Assembly (NCBI RefSeq): GCF_011682145.1
Contig: NZ_WHJH01000011.1
Span: forward strand, 1-64,000
DNA length: 64,000 bases
Direction: 5' to 3'
Origin: Massilia mucilaginosa
Lineage (GTDB): Bacteria; Pseudomonadota; Gammaproteobacteria; Burkholderiales; Burkholderiaceae_D
The notes below the pieces were generated by a model. The model saw only the letters and a list, made by a program, of their open reading frames with translations. It was not told the origin of the DNA and made no database searches. Every line of letters begins with the position of its first letter. Positions within the stretch are counted from its first letter, which is position 1. Made by a program: the position numbers and the translations under genes. Shown piece after piece: positions 20,229 through 29,243 of the stretch.

Positions 20229-21410
20229 TCACGTCCTTTCCAGGTCGTTGAGCACAGCGGCAAGCTGCGCGACTTCTTCATGCGTGTGCGCGGCCGACAG
20301 GGTCGCGCGCAGGCGCGCAGTCCCTTCGGGCACGGTCGGAGGTCGGATCGCCGGCACCCACAGGCCGTGGCCGTGCAGGCCGGCGCCGATGCGCAGGACT
20401 TCTTCGTTGGTGCCGATCACGATCGCCTGGATCGCGGTGGTCGACGGCACCCGCTGCCAGTGTTTCAGGTCGAGCTGTTCGTCGAAGGCGGCGATCAGCG
20501 ACGCCAGGTGCGCGCGGCGCGAAGCGCCTTCGTCGCCGCCGATGATGCCGATGCTGGTCAGGAGCGCATGCGCCAGCGCCGGCGGCGCTGCGGTGGTGTA
20601 GATGTAGGGCCGGCCGCGCTGGATCATCAGTTCGATCACGCTGGCGTGCGCCGCCACGAACGCGCCGCCCACGCCGGCTGCCTTGCCCAGGGTACCCATG
20701 TAGACGATATTCGGCGAGCGCAGGTCGAAGTGTTCCAACGCGCCGCGTCCATGCGCGCCCAGCACGCCGAAGCCATGGGCGTCGTCGATCACCAGCCAGG
20801 CGTGGTGTCGCTCGCACAGCGCCAGCAGTTCGGGCAGCGGCGCGATATCGCCATCCATGCTGAAGACGCTGTCGGTGACCACCAGCTTGGCCGTCGCATT
20901 GCTGGCGGCGAGCATGGCGCCAAGGGCCGCCAGGTCCGCGTGCGGATACACCTTGACCGAGGCGCGGGCCAGGCGGGCGCCATCGATCAGCGAGGCGTGG
21001 TTGAGCGACTCCGAAAAAATCTGGGCGTCGCCATCGGCGCCGAGCGCGGTCAGGATGGCCAGGTTGGCCATGTAGCCGGTGCAAAAACTCAGCGCGCGCG
21101 CCGATTCCAGGTGCGGGCCGACGAATTCGGCCAGCCGGTCTTCCAGCCGCTGGTGCGCCACGCTGTGGCCGGAGATCAGATGCGAAGCGCCGCTGCCGGC
21201 GCCGTACAGGCTTGCCCCTTCGCGCAGCGCGTCGACCACGCGCGGGTGCGCCGCCAGGCCCAGGTAGTCGTTGCTGGCAAAGGCCAGCAGCGCGCGTCCG
21301 CCCACCGTCAGGCGCGGCTTGCACGGGGTTTCGACCACGCGCCGTTCGCGCGTCAGGCTTTGCTCGTCGAGCTGGCGCAGTTGACTCTCGATTGTGTCGA
21401 TCAGTTTCAT
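20229..21410 (-). CDS. bioF: 8-amino-7-oxononanoate synthase
   Basis: A 393-residue PLP-dependent enzyme condensing pimeloyl thioester with alanine. It shows [60 protein letters not shown] and the cofactor-lysine segment [15 protein letters not shown]. It starts at ATG 21410, three bases after the bioA stop. It uses the same biotin precursor route as the flanking bio genes; bioC and bioH, needed to make the pimeloyl donor, are not in the window. Confidence 0.95.
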   Translation of the reverse strand: MKLIDTIESQLRQLDEQSLTRERRVVETPCKPRLTVGGRALLAFASNDYLGLAAHPRVVDALREGASLYGAGSGASHLISGHSVAHQRLEDRLAEFVGPHLESARALSFCTGYMANLAILTALGADGDAQIFSESLNHASLIDGARLARASVKVYPHADLAALGAMLAASNATAKLVVTDSVFSMDGDIAPLPELLALCERHHAWLVIDDAHGFGVLGAHGRGALEHFDLRSPNIVYMGTLGKAAGVGGAFVAAHASVIELMIQRGRPYIYTTAAPPALAHALLTSIGIIGGDEGASRRAHLASLIAAFDEQLDLKHWQRVPSTTAIQAIVIGTNEEVLRIGAGLHGHGLWVPAIRPPTVPEGTARLRATLSAAHTHEEVAQLAAVLNDLERT

Positions 21411-21413
21411 CAA

Positions 21414-22751
21414 TCAGCTCGCAATCACGGAGTCGAACACGGCGCGGGTGCGCTCGGCCAGGCCGTCGCTTTCCTCGTCGCTGAGGATATACGGCGGCAT
21501 CAGGTACACGGTGCGGCCGATGGGGCGCAGCAGCAGTTCGTTGTCCAGCGCGCTGGCAAAGAAGCGGCGCGAGAAGGTGGCCGCGCGCGCGGCGTCGGGT
21601 TCCACCGCGTCGAAGGCCCAGATCATGCCGCGCTGGCGGAAATTGCGCACGCGCTCGTGTTGCGCCAGCGGCGCCAGGGCCATCGTCAGGCGCGTGGCGC
21701 GCGCGCGGTTGCGGTTCAATACATCGTCTTCCTGGAAGATCTGCAGGGTCGCCAGCGCCGCGCGGCAGGCCAGCGGATTGCCGGTGTACGAGTGCGAATG
21801 CAAAAAGCCGCGCGTGACATCTTCGCTGTAGAAGGCCTGGTACACCTCGTCGCGCGTGAGCACCAGCGAGAGCGGCAGATAGCCGCCGCTGATGCCTTTA
21901 GAGAGGCACAGGAAGTCGGGCCAGATGGCGGCCTGCTCGCAGGCGAAAAAGGTGCCGGTGCGTCCGCAGCCGACCGCGATTTCGTCGAGAATCATGTGCA
22001 CCTGGAAGCGGTCGCACAGTTCGCGCACCAGGGTCAGGTAGAGCGGGTCGTGCATCGCCATGCCGGTCGCGCACTGCACCAGCGGCTCGATGATGATGGC
22101 GGCGATGTGGCCGGCGCGTTCTTCGAACAGCTTTTCCACGTCGGCGGCGGCGCGCCGCGCCACGTCCTGCGCGCTTTCGCCTTCCTGCGCGTTGCGCGCG
22201 TCCGGCGACGCCACCACGCGCGCGGCGCGCAGCAGCGGGCCGTAGGCATCCTTGAACAGGGCCACGTCGGTCACGGCCAGCGCGCCGATGGTTTCGCCGT
22301 GGTAGCTGCCTTGCAGGCACACGAATTCCTGCTTGTCCGACAGGCCCGCGTTGCGCCACGCATGAAAGCTCATTTTCAGCGCGATTTCCACCGCCGAGGC
22401 GCCGTCCGAGGCGTAGAACGCGTGGCCGAGCACCTTGCCGGTCATCTCGGACAACTGCTCCGACAGGCGCACCACCGGTTCGTGCGTGAAGCCGGCCAGC
22501 ATGGCGTGCTCCAGCCGGTCCAGCTGGTCCTTCAGGGCCGCGTTGATGACCGGGTTGGCGTGGCCGAACAGGTTGACCCACCATGAACTGATGGCGTCCA
22601 TGTAGCGCTTGCCCTCATGGTCGTACAGCCACGCACCGCGCCCGTGGCTGACCGGGATCAAAGGCACCGTTTCGTGGTGCTGCATCTGCGTGCAAGGGTG
22701 CCACACGCTGCGCAGGCTGCGCGCTACCCAATCCTGGGACATGTCCGCCAT
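21414..22751 (-). CDS. bioA: Adenosylmethionine-8-amino-7-oxononanoate aminotransferase
   Basis: A 445-residue class-III aminotransferase converting 7-keto-8-aminopelargonate to 7,8-diaminopelargonate, with S-adenosylmethionine as amino donor. BioA hallmarks are VWHPCTQM, DAISSWWVNLFGHA, FYASDGASAVEIALKMSF, GSYHGETIGALAVTD, MILDEIAVGCGRTG and the lysine segment LCLSKGISGGYLPL. ATG 22751 is used, with Met4 (22742) an alternative. Only four bases separate it from the upstream hydratase gene, so biotin synthesis is transcriptionally tied to the liu genes. Confidence 0.95.
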   Translation of the reverse strand: MADMSQDWVARSLRSVWHPCTQMQHHETVPLIPVSHGRGAWLYDHEGKRYMDAISSWWVNLFGHANPVINAALKDQLDRLEHAMLAGFTHEPVVRLSEQLSEMTGKVLGHAFYASDGASAVEIALKMSFHAWRNAGLSDKQEFVCLQGSYHGETIGALAVTDVALFKDAYGPLLRAARVVASPDARNAQEGESAQDVARRAAADVEKLFEERAGHIAAIIIEPLVQCATGMAMHDPLYLTLVRELCDRFQVHMILDEIAVGCGRTGTFFACEQAAIWPDFLCLSKGISGGYLPLSLVLTRDEVYQAFYSEDVTRGFLHSHSYTGNPLACRAALATLQIFQEDDVLNRNRARATRLTMALAPLAQHERVRNFRQRGMIWAFDAVEPDAARAATFSRRFFASALDNELLLRPIGRTVYLMPPYILSDEESDGLAERTRAVFDSVIAS

Positions 22752-22755
22752 CCTG

Positions 22756-23541
22756 TTACACCAGCCACGACGGCTTGCGTTTTTCGAGGAAGGACGCCAC
22801 GCCTTCGCGCCCTTCGCTTGATGCGCGCACCTTGGCGATGCGTTCGGCGGTGTCGACCACCATGGCCGCGTCGACCGCTTGGCCGGCCACCTCGCGCACC
22901 AGTACCTTGGCTTCGCGCACGGCGTTCGGGCTGCTGGTGACGAGCGCGTTGACGATCGCCGCCACATGCGCGTCGAGCGCGTCGGCAGGCACGATATCGT
23001 GCACGAAGCCGATGCGGTGCGCTTCCTGGGCGCTGAATTTTTCGGCCGTGAGGAAGTAGCGGCGCGCCGCGTTCTCGCCCATGGCGCGGATCACGTACGG
23101 CGAAATGGTCGCCGGGATCAGGCCCAGTTTGACTTCGGACAGGCAGAAGCTGGCGCTGTTGACGGATACCGCGATGTCGCACGCGGCCACCAGGCCCATG
23201 CCGCCGGCGTAGCAGTCGCCCTGGATCTTGGCGACCACCGGTTTCGGGCACAGGTAGATCGCGCGCAGCATCTCGGCCAGCTTGGACGCGTCCTCGCTGT
23301 TTTCGGCGTGCGAGTAGCCGGCCATTTTCTTCATCCAGTTCAGGTCCGCGCCGGCGCAGAAGGCCGGGCCGTTCGCATCGAGCACGATGGCGCGGATGTC
23401 GTCGCCGCGTCCCAGTTCATCGAAGGCCAGCGACAGTTCGGCGATGGTGATTTCGTTGAAGGCGTTGCGCACGTCCGGGCGGTTCAGGGTGACGGTGGCG
23501 ACCTTGTCGGCGGTGGCAACGGCGAGAGTTTGATAGTCCAT
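22756..23541 (-). CDS. liuC: Enoyl-CoA hydratase family, probable methylglutaconyl-CoA hydratase
   Basis: A 261-residue crotonase-fold protein. It shows VTLNRPDVRNAFNEITIAEL, the oxyanion segment GPAFCAGADLNWMKKM and GDCYAGGMGLVAACDIAV, plus ISPYVIRAMGENAARRYFL. The second step Glu is replaced as in methylglutaconyl-CoA hydratases of this type. Context between liuB and the other liu genes supports hydration of 3-methylglutaconyl-CoA to HMG-CoA. It starts 21 bases after the liuB stop. Confidence 0.9.
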   Translation of the reverse strand: MDYQTLAVATADKVATVTLNRPDVRNAFNEITIAELSLAFDELGRGDDIRAIVLDANGPAFCAGADLNWMKKMAGYSHAENSEDASKLAEMLRAIYLCPKPVVAKIQGDCYAGGMGLVAACDIAVSVNSASFCLSEVKLGLIPATISPYVIRAMGENAARRYFLTAEKFSAQEAHRIGFVHDIVPADALDAHVAAIVNALVTSSPNAVREAKVLVREVAGQAVDAAMVVDTAERIAKVRASSEGREGVASFLEKRKPSWLV

Positions 23542-23562
23542 GCGATTCCTTTACCTGAAGCT

Positions 23563-25170
23563 TTACATGCGGAAGACGCCGAACTTCGTGTCCGGGATCT
23601 CCGCGTTGAGGGCGGCCGACAGGCCCAGGCCGAGCACCATGCGGGTGTCGGCCGGATCGATCACGCCATCGTCCCACAGGCGCGCGGTGGCGTAGTAAGG
23701 GTGGCCCTGGTGTTCGTACTGGTCCTTGATCGGCTGCTTGAAGGCGGCTTCTTCGTCAAGCGACCACTGGCCGCCCTTGCCTTCGATACCGTCGCGCTTG
23801 ACCGTGGCCAGCACCGACGCGGCCTGGTCGCCACCCATGACCGAGATGCGCGCATTAGGCCACATCCACAGGAAGCGCGGCGAGAACGCGCGGCCGCACA
23901 TGCCGTAATTGCCGGCGCCGAAGCTGCCGCCGATGATGACCGTGAACTTCGGTACCGCCGCCGTGGCGACGGCCGTGACCATCTTGGCGCCGTTGCGGGC
24001 GATGCCTTCGTTTTCGTACTTGCGCCCGACCATGAAGCCGGTGATATTTTGCAGGAACACCAGCGGGATCTTGCGCTGGCAGCACAGTTCGATGAAGTGC
24101 GTGCCCTTCAATGCCGACTCGGAAAACAGAATGCCGTTGTTGGCGATGATGCCGACCTTGACGCCATAGATATGGGCGAAGCCGCAAATGAGGGTGGTGC
24201 CGTAGCGCGCCTTGAATTCGTCGAAGTCGCTGCCGTCGACGATGCGGGCGATGACTTCGCGCACGTCGAAGGGTTTGCGCGTATCGACCGGGATCACGCC
24301 GTACAGTTCTTCCGGCGCGTACTTCGGTTCGACGGATTCGCGCAGCGCCATCTGGGCCGGTTTCACGCGGTTCAGGTTCGAGACGATGGTGCGCGCCAGC
24401 GACAGCGCATGCAGGTCGTTCTGCGCCAGGTGATCGACCACGCCCGACAGGCGCGTGTGCACGTCGCCGCCACCCAGGTCTTCGGCCGTGACCACTTCGC
24501 CGGTGGCCGCTTTGACCAGCGGCGGGCCGCCCAGGAAAATCGTGCCCTGTTCCTTGACGATGATCGACTCGTCGCTCATGGCCGGCACGTAGGCGCCGCC
24601 GGCGGTGCAGGAACCCATGACGACGGCGATTTGCGGGATGCCCTTGGCCGACAGATTGGCCTGGTTGAAGAAGATGCGGCCGAAATGGTCGCGGTCGGGG
24701 AACACGTCGTCCTGGTTCGGCAGGTTGGCGCCGCCCGAGTCGACCAGGTAGATGCACGGAAGGTTGTTCTGGTCCGCGATTTCCTGCGCGCGCAGGTGCT
24801 TCTTGACCGTCATCGGGTAATAGGTGCCGCCCTTGACGGTGGCATCGTTACAGACGATCACGCACTCCTGGCCGGACACGCGGCCGATGCCGGTGATGAT
24901 GCCGGCGGCGGGCGCGGCGCCGTCGTACATGTCGTAGGCGGCCAGTTGCGAAAATTCGAGGAAGGGCGTGCCGGGATCGAGCAGCATCTGCACGCGGTCG
25001 CGCGGCAGCAGTTTGCCGCGCGCGACATGCTTGGCGCTGGCGGCGTCGCCACCACCGGCGGCGGCCGCGGTGACCTTGGCGCGCAGGTCGTCGACGATGC
25101 GTTGCATGGCTGCGGCGTTGGCCTTGAAGTCGTCGCTGCGCGGATTGAGTTTGCTGTCGATGTGGGGCAT
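23563..25170 (-). CDS. liuB: Methylcrotonyl-CoA carboxylase, carboxyltransferase beta subunit
   Basis: A 535-residue carboxyltransferase subunit, the usual MCC-beta length. It shows [101 protein letters not shown] and [10 protein letters not shown]. With liuD it converts 3-methylcrotonyl-CoA to 3-methylglutaconyl-CoA. It is the first gene of the nine-gene block. Isovaleryl-CoA dehydrogenase (liuA), often upstream, is not in this window. Confidence 0.94.
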   Translation of the reverse strand: MPHIDSKLNPRSDDFKANAAAMQRIVDDLRAKVTAAAAGGGDAASAKHVARGKLLPRDRVQMLLDPGTPFLEFSQLAAYDMYDGAAPAAGIITGIGRVSGQECVIVCNDATVKGGTYYPMTVKKHLRAQEIADQNNLPCIYLVDSGGANLPNQDDVFPDRDHFGRIFFNQANLSAKGIPQIAVVMGSCTAGGAYVPAMSDESIIVKEQGTIFLGGPPLVKAATGEVVTAEDLGGGDVHTRLSGVVDHLAQNDLHALSLARTIVSNLNRVKPAQMALRESVEPKYAPEELYGVIPVDTRKPFDVREVIARIVDGSDFDEFKARYGTTLICGFAHIYGVKVGIIANNGILFSESALKGTHFIELCCQRKIPLVFLQNITGFMVGRKYENEGIARNGAKMVTAVATAAVPKFTVIIGGSFGAGNYGMCGRAFSPRFLWMWPNARISVMGGDQAASVLATVKRDGIEGKGGQWSLDEEAAFKQPIKDQYEHQGHPYYATARLWDDGVIDPADTRMVLGLGLSAALNAEIPDTKFGVFRM

Positions 25171-25182
25171 TGCGATCCTTTT

Positions 25183-25608
25183 TTAGTCCGGGAAACTGCC
25201 GTCCAGGTAGTACCAGCGCGCCACGCCGTCGTGGGTCTCGCGAACGAAACGGCTCACTTCGTGCAGGCGGTGCGCGCGCCCGCCAATCTTGTAGCGGGCG
25301 ACGAATTCTACGGTATCGGCGTCCGGCGATTCTAGCAGGTTTGCTTGACGTTTACGTAAACGTAAGGCAGATTTAATCTCCAGTCCGAGCCAGCGGGTTT
25401 GCTCGTTTTCGCCGACGATGGGATCGGCCGGTACCGTGCTCGGGTGCCAGGTGGCGCGCAGGTAGGCCTCATTGCCCTGGGTGTAGGCGCTGTAGCGCGA
25501 GCGCATCAGGGTTTCGGCCGTCTGAGGCACGGCGTCGCCGCTCAGGAAAGGAGCGCAGCAAGTGGCGAAGGTGGCGCCGCCGCAGGGGCAGGTGGAGGGA
25601 GAGGGCAT
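25183..25608 (-). CDS. ychJ: YchJ family (UPF0225) SEC-C-motif protein
   Basis: A 141-residue protein with the N-terminal metal-binding motif CPCGGATFATCCAPFLSGD (Cys-x-Cys ... Cys-Cys), followed by PQTAETLMRSRYSAYTQGNEAYLRATWHPS and the NTF2-like core, as in YchJ. Function is not established. ATG 25608 fits the family. Around codons 80-87 the nucleotide sequence contains a perfect palindrome and the codons change to TTA/CGT/AAA, unlike the GC-ending codons elsewhere; this part may double as the promoter of liuB, which starts 12 bases after the ychJ stop. Confidence 0.88.
   Translation of the reverse strand: MPSPSTCPCGGATFATCCAPFLSGDAVPQTAETLMRSRYSAYTQGNEAYLRATWHPSTVPADPIVGENEQTRWLGLEIKSALRLRKRQANLLESPDADTVEFVARYKIGGRAHRLHEVSRFVRETHDGVARWYYLDGSFPD
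25329..25363 (-). promoter_or_regulatory. Palindromic operator and candidate promoter of the liu/bio block, inside ychJ
   Basis: ACGTTTACGTAAACGT (25348-25363) is a perfect 16-bp palindrome. On the minus strand TTTACG (25360-25355) is followed after 20 bases by TAGAAT (25334-25329), a promoter-like pair with the long spacer of MerR-controlled promoters. ACGT-containing palindromes of this kind are described for the MerR-family leucine-catabolism regulator LiuR (from memory). No merR gene is in the window. The leader to liuB would be about 150 bases. Confidence 0.55.
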
Positions 25609-25758
25609 GATTGTTTGCAGAAACAGAATCTTGCAATTATCCGCCATATTGCCGCTGACGATGGAACGGTCCGCACATTTGCGTGCGCGCAGACTGTGCT
25701 CATCGAACGCTGTTAAGTTTGATGTCGTCGATTGACATTTTGCGTTGACAGGCGATCC

Positions 25759-26706
25759 ATGACCAAGAACTTTGCCAGGCCATTGCTGGACCACGAAAGC
25801 ATCGAGGCGTTTTTATGCGGGTGCCTTAATATCAGGCACGAACTCAGGCTGCACGGCGGCGACAAGCTCGATCTCCTCGAATTGTGCAAATGCATTCGTG
25901 ATGCGGAGCGCGCGTCGGAAGCGGCGCTGGAAAGCTCGACAATGACGAGCCGGCGCAACCGCGTGCCGCAATACCGCAGCGATCTGGCACGCGACGGTCT
26001 GCGCCGCCAGATTGTGCGAGAGCTTATCAGTAACGACAGGCTTGGTTCTGACGACGATATTCGTCTTGGACATGGTGGCTCGAAACCACATGGGCAAGAA
26101 GCGCACCCCGGGGCATGCGCCTATATTGTGACCGGCCTGCCAGCGTCGGGTAAGTCGGCACTGGTCAGCGCAATCTCGGATCGCCTGGGAGCAATGGTGC
26201 TCGATTCGGATTTTGCCAAGCGCAAGCTGCCTGAATTTGCGCACGCACTGGCCGGACCGATGCTGGTTCATGAGGAGTCACGTCTGCTTGTTTTTGCGAA
26301 CTCCAACCCGCCATCGTTGTCAAAGTACTGCATGTCGAAAAGACTGAACGTCGTTGTGCCGCTCGTGGGCAATGACGAACGTCGTTTGAAAGCTGTACGC
26401 CAGTCCTTTCGCGCACATGGGTATCGGGTTCACCTGACAGCCCTGTTGCTGAGTCGAGCCAAAGCAACAGAGCGGGCGCTTGTGCGATTTCTGGAAACGG
26501 GACGCTACATTCCGCTCAGTATGATCTTCGACAAATATGCGAACGATCCTGTTTTGAACTATTACAAAGCATGGATGGATGCCGATACCGGCAAGGATGC
26601 CGGATGGGCGTCATTGGGAGCGTTGGTTGCGGCGAACAGTCCGCTGCGAGTTCACAGCTTTAGTTCGCATGCCAACCCGGCCGCACTATGGGAGCACGCA
26701 GCATGA
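25759..26706 (+). CDS. Zeta-type toxin family P-loop kinase
   Basis: A 315-residue protein with an N-terminal helical region (about 1-115) and a zeta-like kinase domain. It has the Walker A motif GLPASGKS (126-133), VLDSDFAKRKLPEF with the conserved acidic residues, VHEES, and the zeta-type RFLETGRYIP segment. Zeta toxins phosphorylate UDP-N-acetylglucosamine; the related AvrRxo1 group acts on NAD. The kinase substrate here is unknown. ATG 25759 is chosen; a TTG nine codons upstream exists. The stop overlaps the next gene (ATGA). Base composition is less GC-rich than the neighbours, suggesting acquisition by transfer. Confidence 0.75.
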   Translation: MTKNFARPLLDHESIEAFLCGCLNIRHELRLHGGDKLDLLELCKCIRDAERASEAALESSTMTSRRNRVPQYRSDLARDGLRRQIVRELISNDRLGSDDDIRLGHGGSKPHGQEAHPGACAYIVTGLPASGKSALVSAISDRLGAMVLDSDFAKRKLPEFAHALAGPMLVHEESRLLVFANSNPPSLSKYCMSKRLNVVVPLVGNDERRLKAVRQSFRAHGYRVHLTALLLSRAKATERALVRFLETGRYIPLSMIFDKYANDPVLNYYKAWMDADTGKDAGWASLGALVAANSPLRVHSFSSHANPAALWEHAA

Positions 26707-27014
26707 AAAAGACATCACTTCGCAAGAATCGCTTTTCTACGGAATCAGCCCGGTTGCCGGACGATTTCCCCATGCGCAAACTCAGCAGGAAGCCGCGGTC
26801 CTACCGCGCCAATTCCAGCAGCGCTCGCTTGAGCTTAAGAGAGATGATGATGCGCCAGTGGGATGACTCCGGCATTGCGGAGCTTCTGGGCGCAGGTATG
26901 GGCCGGCCGATTTCTCCGGAAGCGCAGGCTTTCTACGACCATATCGACGCCGTAAAGGCAGGCAAAGCAACATGGGATGAATATGAAAAACCTGTGGTCA
27001 GCGAGGCGGCTTGA
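26703..27014 (+). CDS. Small partner protein of the zeta-type toxin (candidate antitoxin)
   Basis: A 103-residue protein not recognised as a family. The first half is very basic (MKKTSLRKNR, MRKLSRKPRSYR). The second is acidic and probably helical (SPEAQAFYDHIDAVKAGKAT then WDEYEKPV). It starts four bases inside the toxin gene, so it should be translated with it. In classical epsilon-zeta pairs the antitoxin comes first; toxin-first order with a roughly 100-residue partner is known for AvrRxo1-Arc1. The antitoxin role is an inference from order and size. Confidence 0.6.
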   Translation: MKKTSLRKNRFSTESARLPDDFPMRKLSRKPRSYRANSSSARLSLREMMMRQWDDSGIAELLGAGMGRPISPEAQAFYDHIDAVKAGKATWDEYEKPVVSEAA

Positions 27015-27020
27015 GCGCGT

Positions 27021-27132
27021 AACCCAAGCCCTTCCAGGCTGATCGGCGACGCATCGCCGCGCATCACGTCAGCCAATATGCTGGCCAACCCGCACGCAAA
27101 GGTCAAACCCAGCGATCCGCGATCCACCTTCG
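27021..27132 (-). pseudogene. Degenerate copy of the 3' end of the dadA-like gene
   Basis: About 110 bases align at roughly 85% with 27652-27763, the last codons of the FAD-dependent oxidoreductase. The translations read SLGLTFACGLASILADVMRG here and PLGFTFACGSASILAEVMRG in the intact gene. Similarity stops sharply after LGLR; the normal stop codon is missing. It is a diverged duplication or recombination scar left beside the toxin genes. Bases 27133-27310 hold no recognisable gene. Confidence 0.75.
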
Positions 27133-27310
27133 TCCTCCATGCGCTTTCGGACACGCTCTGATCGCATGTCAAAGATTGTTGCATGCTGGAATCCTCGCCG
27201 CCCTTGGGACGCCCCCTCCTCCGCTGCTGTCCGGCCTACCCGAGAACGCCTTGTTCCGGGAGTGTGTCGTGGCTGGTACGCGTTGTTGACTTGTAGATTG
27301 GGAAATCGTT

Positions 27311-27550
27311 ATGGCGAATGGAAAAATTGAATTCAAGCTTGCTGAGCCCGATCTTGAAGAAGATCCGGATCACGATCCCGAGGACGATCTTCAGGTTGCG
27401 TATCTGAGCCTTCCCGATCACCCGGCAGTGCGCGTGGCCGGCCGTGGAAAAATGGCGCGTCTATCCGATCTCATCGACTATGAAGGCGCGGATATTTTCC
27501 TGGACTTCGACGCTGCCGGACGTCTTATCGGCATCGAAGTCCTGGCATAG
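27311..27550 (+). CDS. DUF2283-like small protein
   Basis: A 79-residue acidic protein. After a highly acidic stretch (EPDLEEDPDHDPEDD) come AYLSLPDHPAV and DIFLDFDAAGRLIGIEVL. The ending 'D-x-D-x-x-G-x-(L/I)-x-G-I-E-(V/I)-L' is the hallmark of DUF2283 proteins, which are small, of unknown function, and often sit in accessory regions beside toxin-antitoxin genes. It lies between the two dadA-related segments. Confidence 0.65.
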   Translation: MANGKIEFKLAEPDLEEDPDHDPEDDLQVAYLSLPDHPAVRVAGRGKMARLSDLIDYEGADIFLDFDAAGRLIGIEVLA

Positions 27551-27646
27551 CGGCCGAATCCGCCGGGACTGATCCAACGCTTCCCTGTGCCCTTTGCGTA
27601 CCGCATGTTTCCGCTCCGGCTCACTTGGGCATCACGGCATGCCTGT

Positions 27647-28882
27647 TCAGCCCCGCAGCCCCAGCCCCTCCAGGCTGATCGGCGGCGCCTTGCCCCGCAT
27701 CACCTCGGCCAATATGCTGGCCGACCCGCACGCAAACGTAAACCCCAGCGGCCCGTGCCCCACGTTCAGCCACAAGTTGCCGAGCGGCGTGGCCCCGATG
27801 AGCGGCGCGCTGCCGGGCGTGGCCGGACGCAGCCCCGCCCACGCGCTCACCTGCCCGTAATCGGCCGCCAGCGGCATCACCGCGTGCGCCTGGCGCAGCA
27901 GGCCCGCGATCCGGCCCGCGTCGAGCGAGGCATCCTCGCCCACCATGTCGACCATGGCCGCCACCCGCAACTGCGCGCCGATGCGCGCATACAGCACCTT
28001 GCGCTCGAAGTCGGTCACGCTGATCTCGGGCGCGCGGTCGCCCGGCCGGACCGGCGCGGAGAGGCTGTAGCCCTTGAGCGGATATAAGGGCAGATAGATG
28101 CCGGCGGTGGCCGCCAGGGTACGGCTGCGGATGCCCGCCGCCAGGACAAAGTCGTCGGCGGCCAGCATGCCGGCGCTGGTATCGAGCCAGCGCACCGTGC
28201 CGTTCTCGACCAGCAAGCTGCGCGCGTCGCCGCGCACCACCCCGCGAAAACGCGGATGCGCGCGCAGGCGCTGTCCCAGCCCGACACAAAACGCGTGGCA
28301 GTCCGCCACCGCCTCGCCGCGATTGAACATGCCGCCGGCCAGCACCGCCTGCGCCGCCGCCAGCGCCGGCTCGCGCGCCACGCACTCGGCCGCCGACAGC
28401 ACGTCGCCGCCCTGTGCCGCGCGCGCCGCCGCGGCGAAGACCTTGGGCGAGCGGTACACCACCAGCTTGCCCGCCTCGCGCCAGGCAAACTCTTCTTTAG
28501 GCAGGATGCCGTCCAGCCGCTCCATCGCTGTGCGGCTCAGCTCGCCAAGTTGGAGCAGGCGCGTCGTGGTGCGGCGGTGCGTGTCCGCATTGCAGTGCGC
28601 CACGAACTGCGCCAGCCAGCGCCACTGGCGGCGGTCGGCCTCGGGCCGGAAGCGCAGCGGGCCATCTTTCTGCACCAGCCAGCGCAGCGCCTTGAGCGGC
28701 ACCCCGGCGTCCGCAAACGGCGCCACATAGCGATAGCTGAGCTGGCCGCCATTGCGGAAACTGGCGCCCGCGCCGAGCGTGGCTTCGGCTTCGAGCAGGG
28801 TCACGCCGAACCCGGCCTCGAGCAGCCACCAGGCCGATGCCAGTCCCACCACCCCGCCGCCGATCACGATCACTTCCCGCAT
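27647..28882 (-). CDS. FAD-dependent D-amino-acid dehydrogenase (DadA-like)
   Basis: A 411-residue flavoprotein of the DAO family. The N-terminal dinucleotide fold is VIVIGGGVVGLASAWWLLEA followed by a Glu at the end of strand 2. GASFRNGGQLSYRYVAPFAD is typical of DadA, and the C-terminal NVGHGPLGFTFACGSA closes the FAD site. It probably oxidises D-amino acids at the membrane, passing electrons to quinones, and could consume D-alanine released by the murein-recycling genes (inference). ATG 28882 is chosen because it begins the Rossmann fold. Confidence 0.87.
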   Translation of the reverse strand: MREVIVIGGGVVGLASAWWLLEAGFGVTLLEAEATLGAGASFRNGGQLSYRYVAPFADAGVPLKALRWLVQKDGPLRFRPEADRRQWRWLAQFVAHCNADTHRRTTTRLLQLGELSRTAMERLDGILPKEEFAWREAGKLVVYRSPKVFAAAARAAQGGDVLSAAECVAREPALAAAQAVLAGGMFNRGEAVADCHAFCVGLGQRLRAHPRFRGVVRGDARSLLVENGTVRWLDTSAGMLAADDFVLAAGIRSRTLAATAGIYLPLYPLKGYSLSAPVRPGDRAPEISVTDFERKVLYARIGAQLRVAAMVDMVGEDASLDAGRIAGLLRQAHAVMPLAADYGQVSAWAGLRPATPGSAPLIGATPLGNLWLNVGHGPLGFTFACGSASILAEVMRGKAPPISLEGLGLRG

Positions 28883-29243
28883 GCCGCTGCACCTCCCGCT
28901 ACCTTGACGCCCCCAGCTTACGGACTGGGCGCCGCGTGCGCCAATGAATCGTGCAGCCACGCCCATAACCGCCGCTCATGAGTCTTGTCGATGAAATAAG
29001 AACTCTGGCCCCTTTGTCAGCACGGCATAAAATTTCCGCAGCGGCGCGGGAGCCGGCCACCCAATCAGGCTAGAATGTACGACCAGCGCCACATTATTTT
29101 GCCGCCAGCTATAACGTGCTGATATGCGCGCGGTGAATAATTTCATACTGGCGCATACTGACCGGCAGCGGCATTGCGACTACACTATCGCGCGCGCCGG
29201 CATGACGGAGCAGCACAGGACCATGACCATGAGCGGAACCGTA
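28883..29243. promoter_or_regulatory. Divergent control region between dadA-like gene and GntR regulator
   Basis: A 361-base stretch without a convincing gene. TTTCATACTG (29141-29150), followed by another CATACTG (29154-29160), is repeated exactly at 29994-30003 just before murQ. A shared sequence ahead of the regulator and its neighbour is what a GntR-type operator would look like. Several in-frame ATGs (29124, 29202, 29223, 29229) fall at its end, so the regulator may start earlier. Confidence 0.35.

Noticed and set aside
19902-22586. 894-codon plus-strand frame across bioF and bioA
   Set aside because: Composition is the reverse-strand echo of the bio genes, with no domain signatures; the minus strand carries clear BioD, BioF and BioA motifs.
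22879-25335. 818-codon plus-strand frame opposite liuC and liuB
   Set aside because: Arg/His/Asp/Ala-rich shadow of strongly recognised minus-strand genes.
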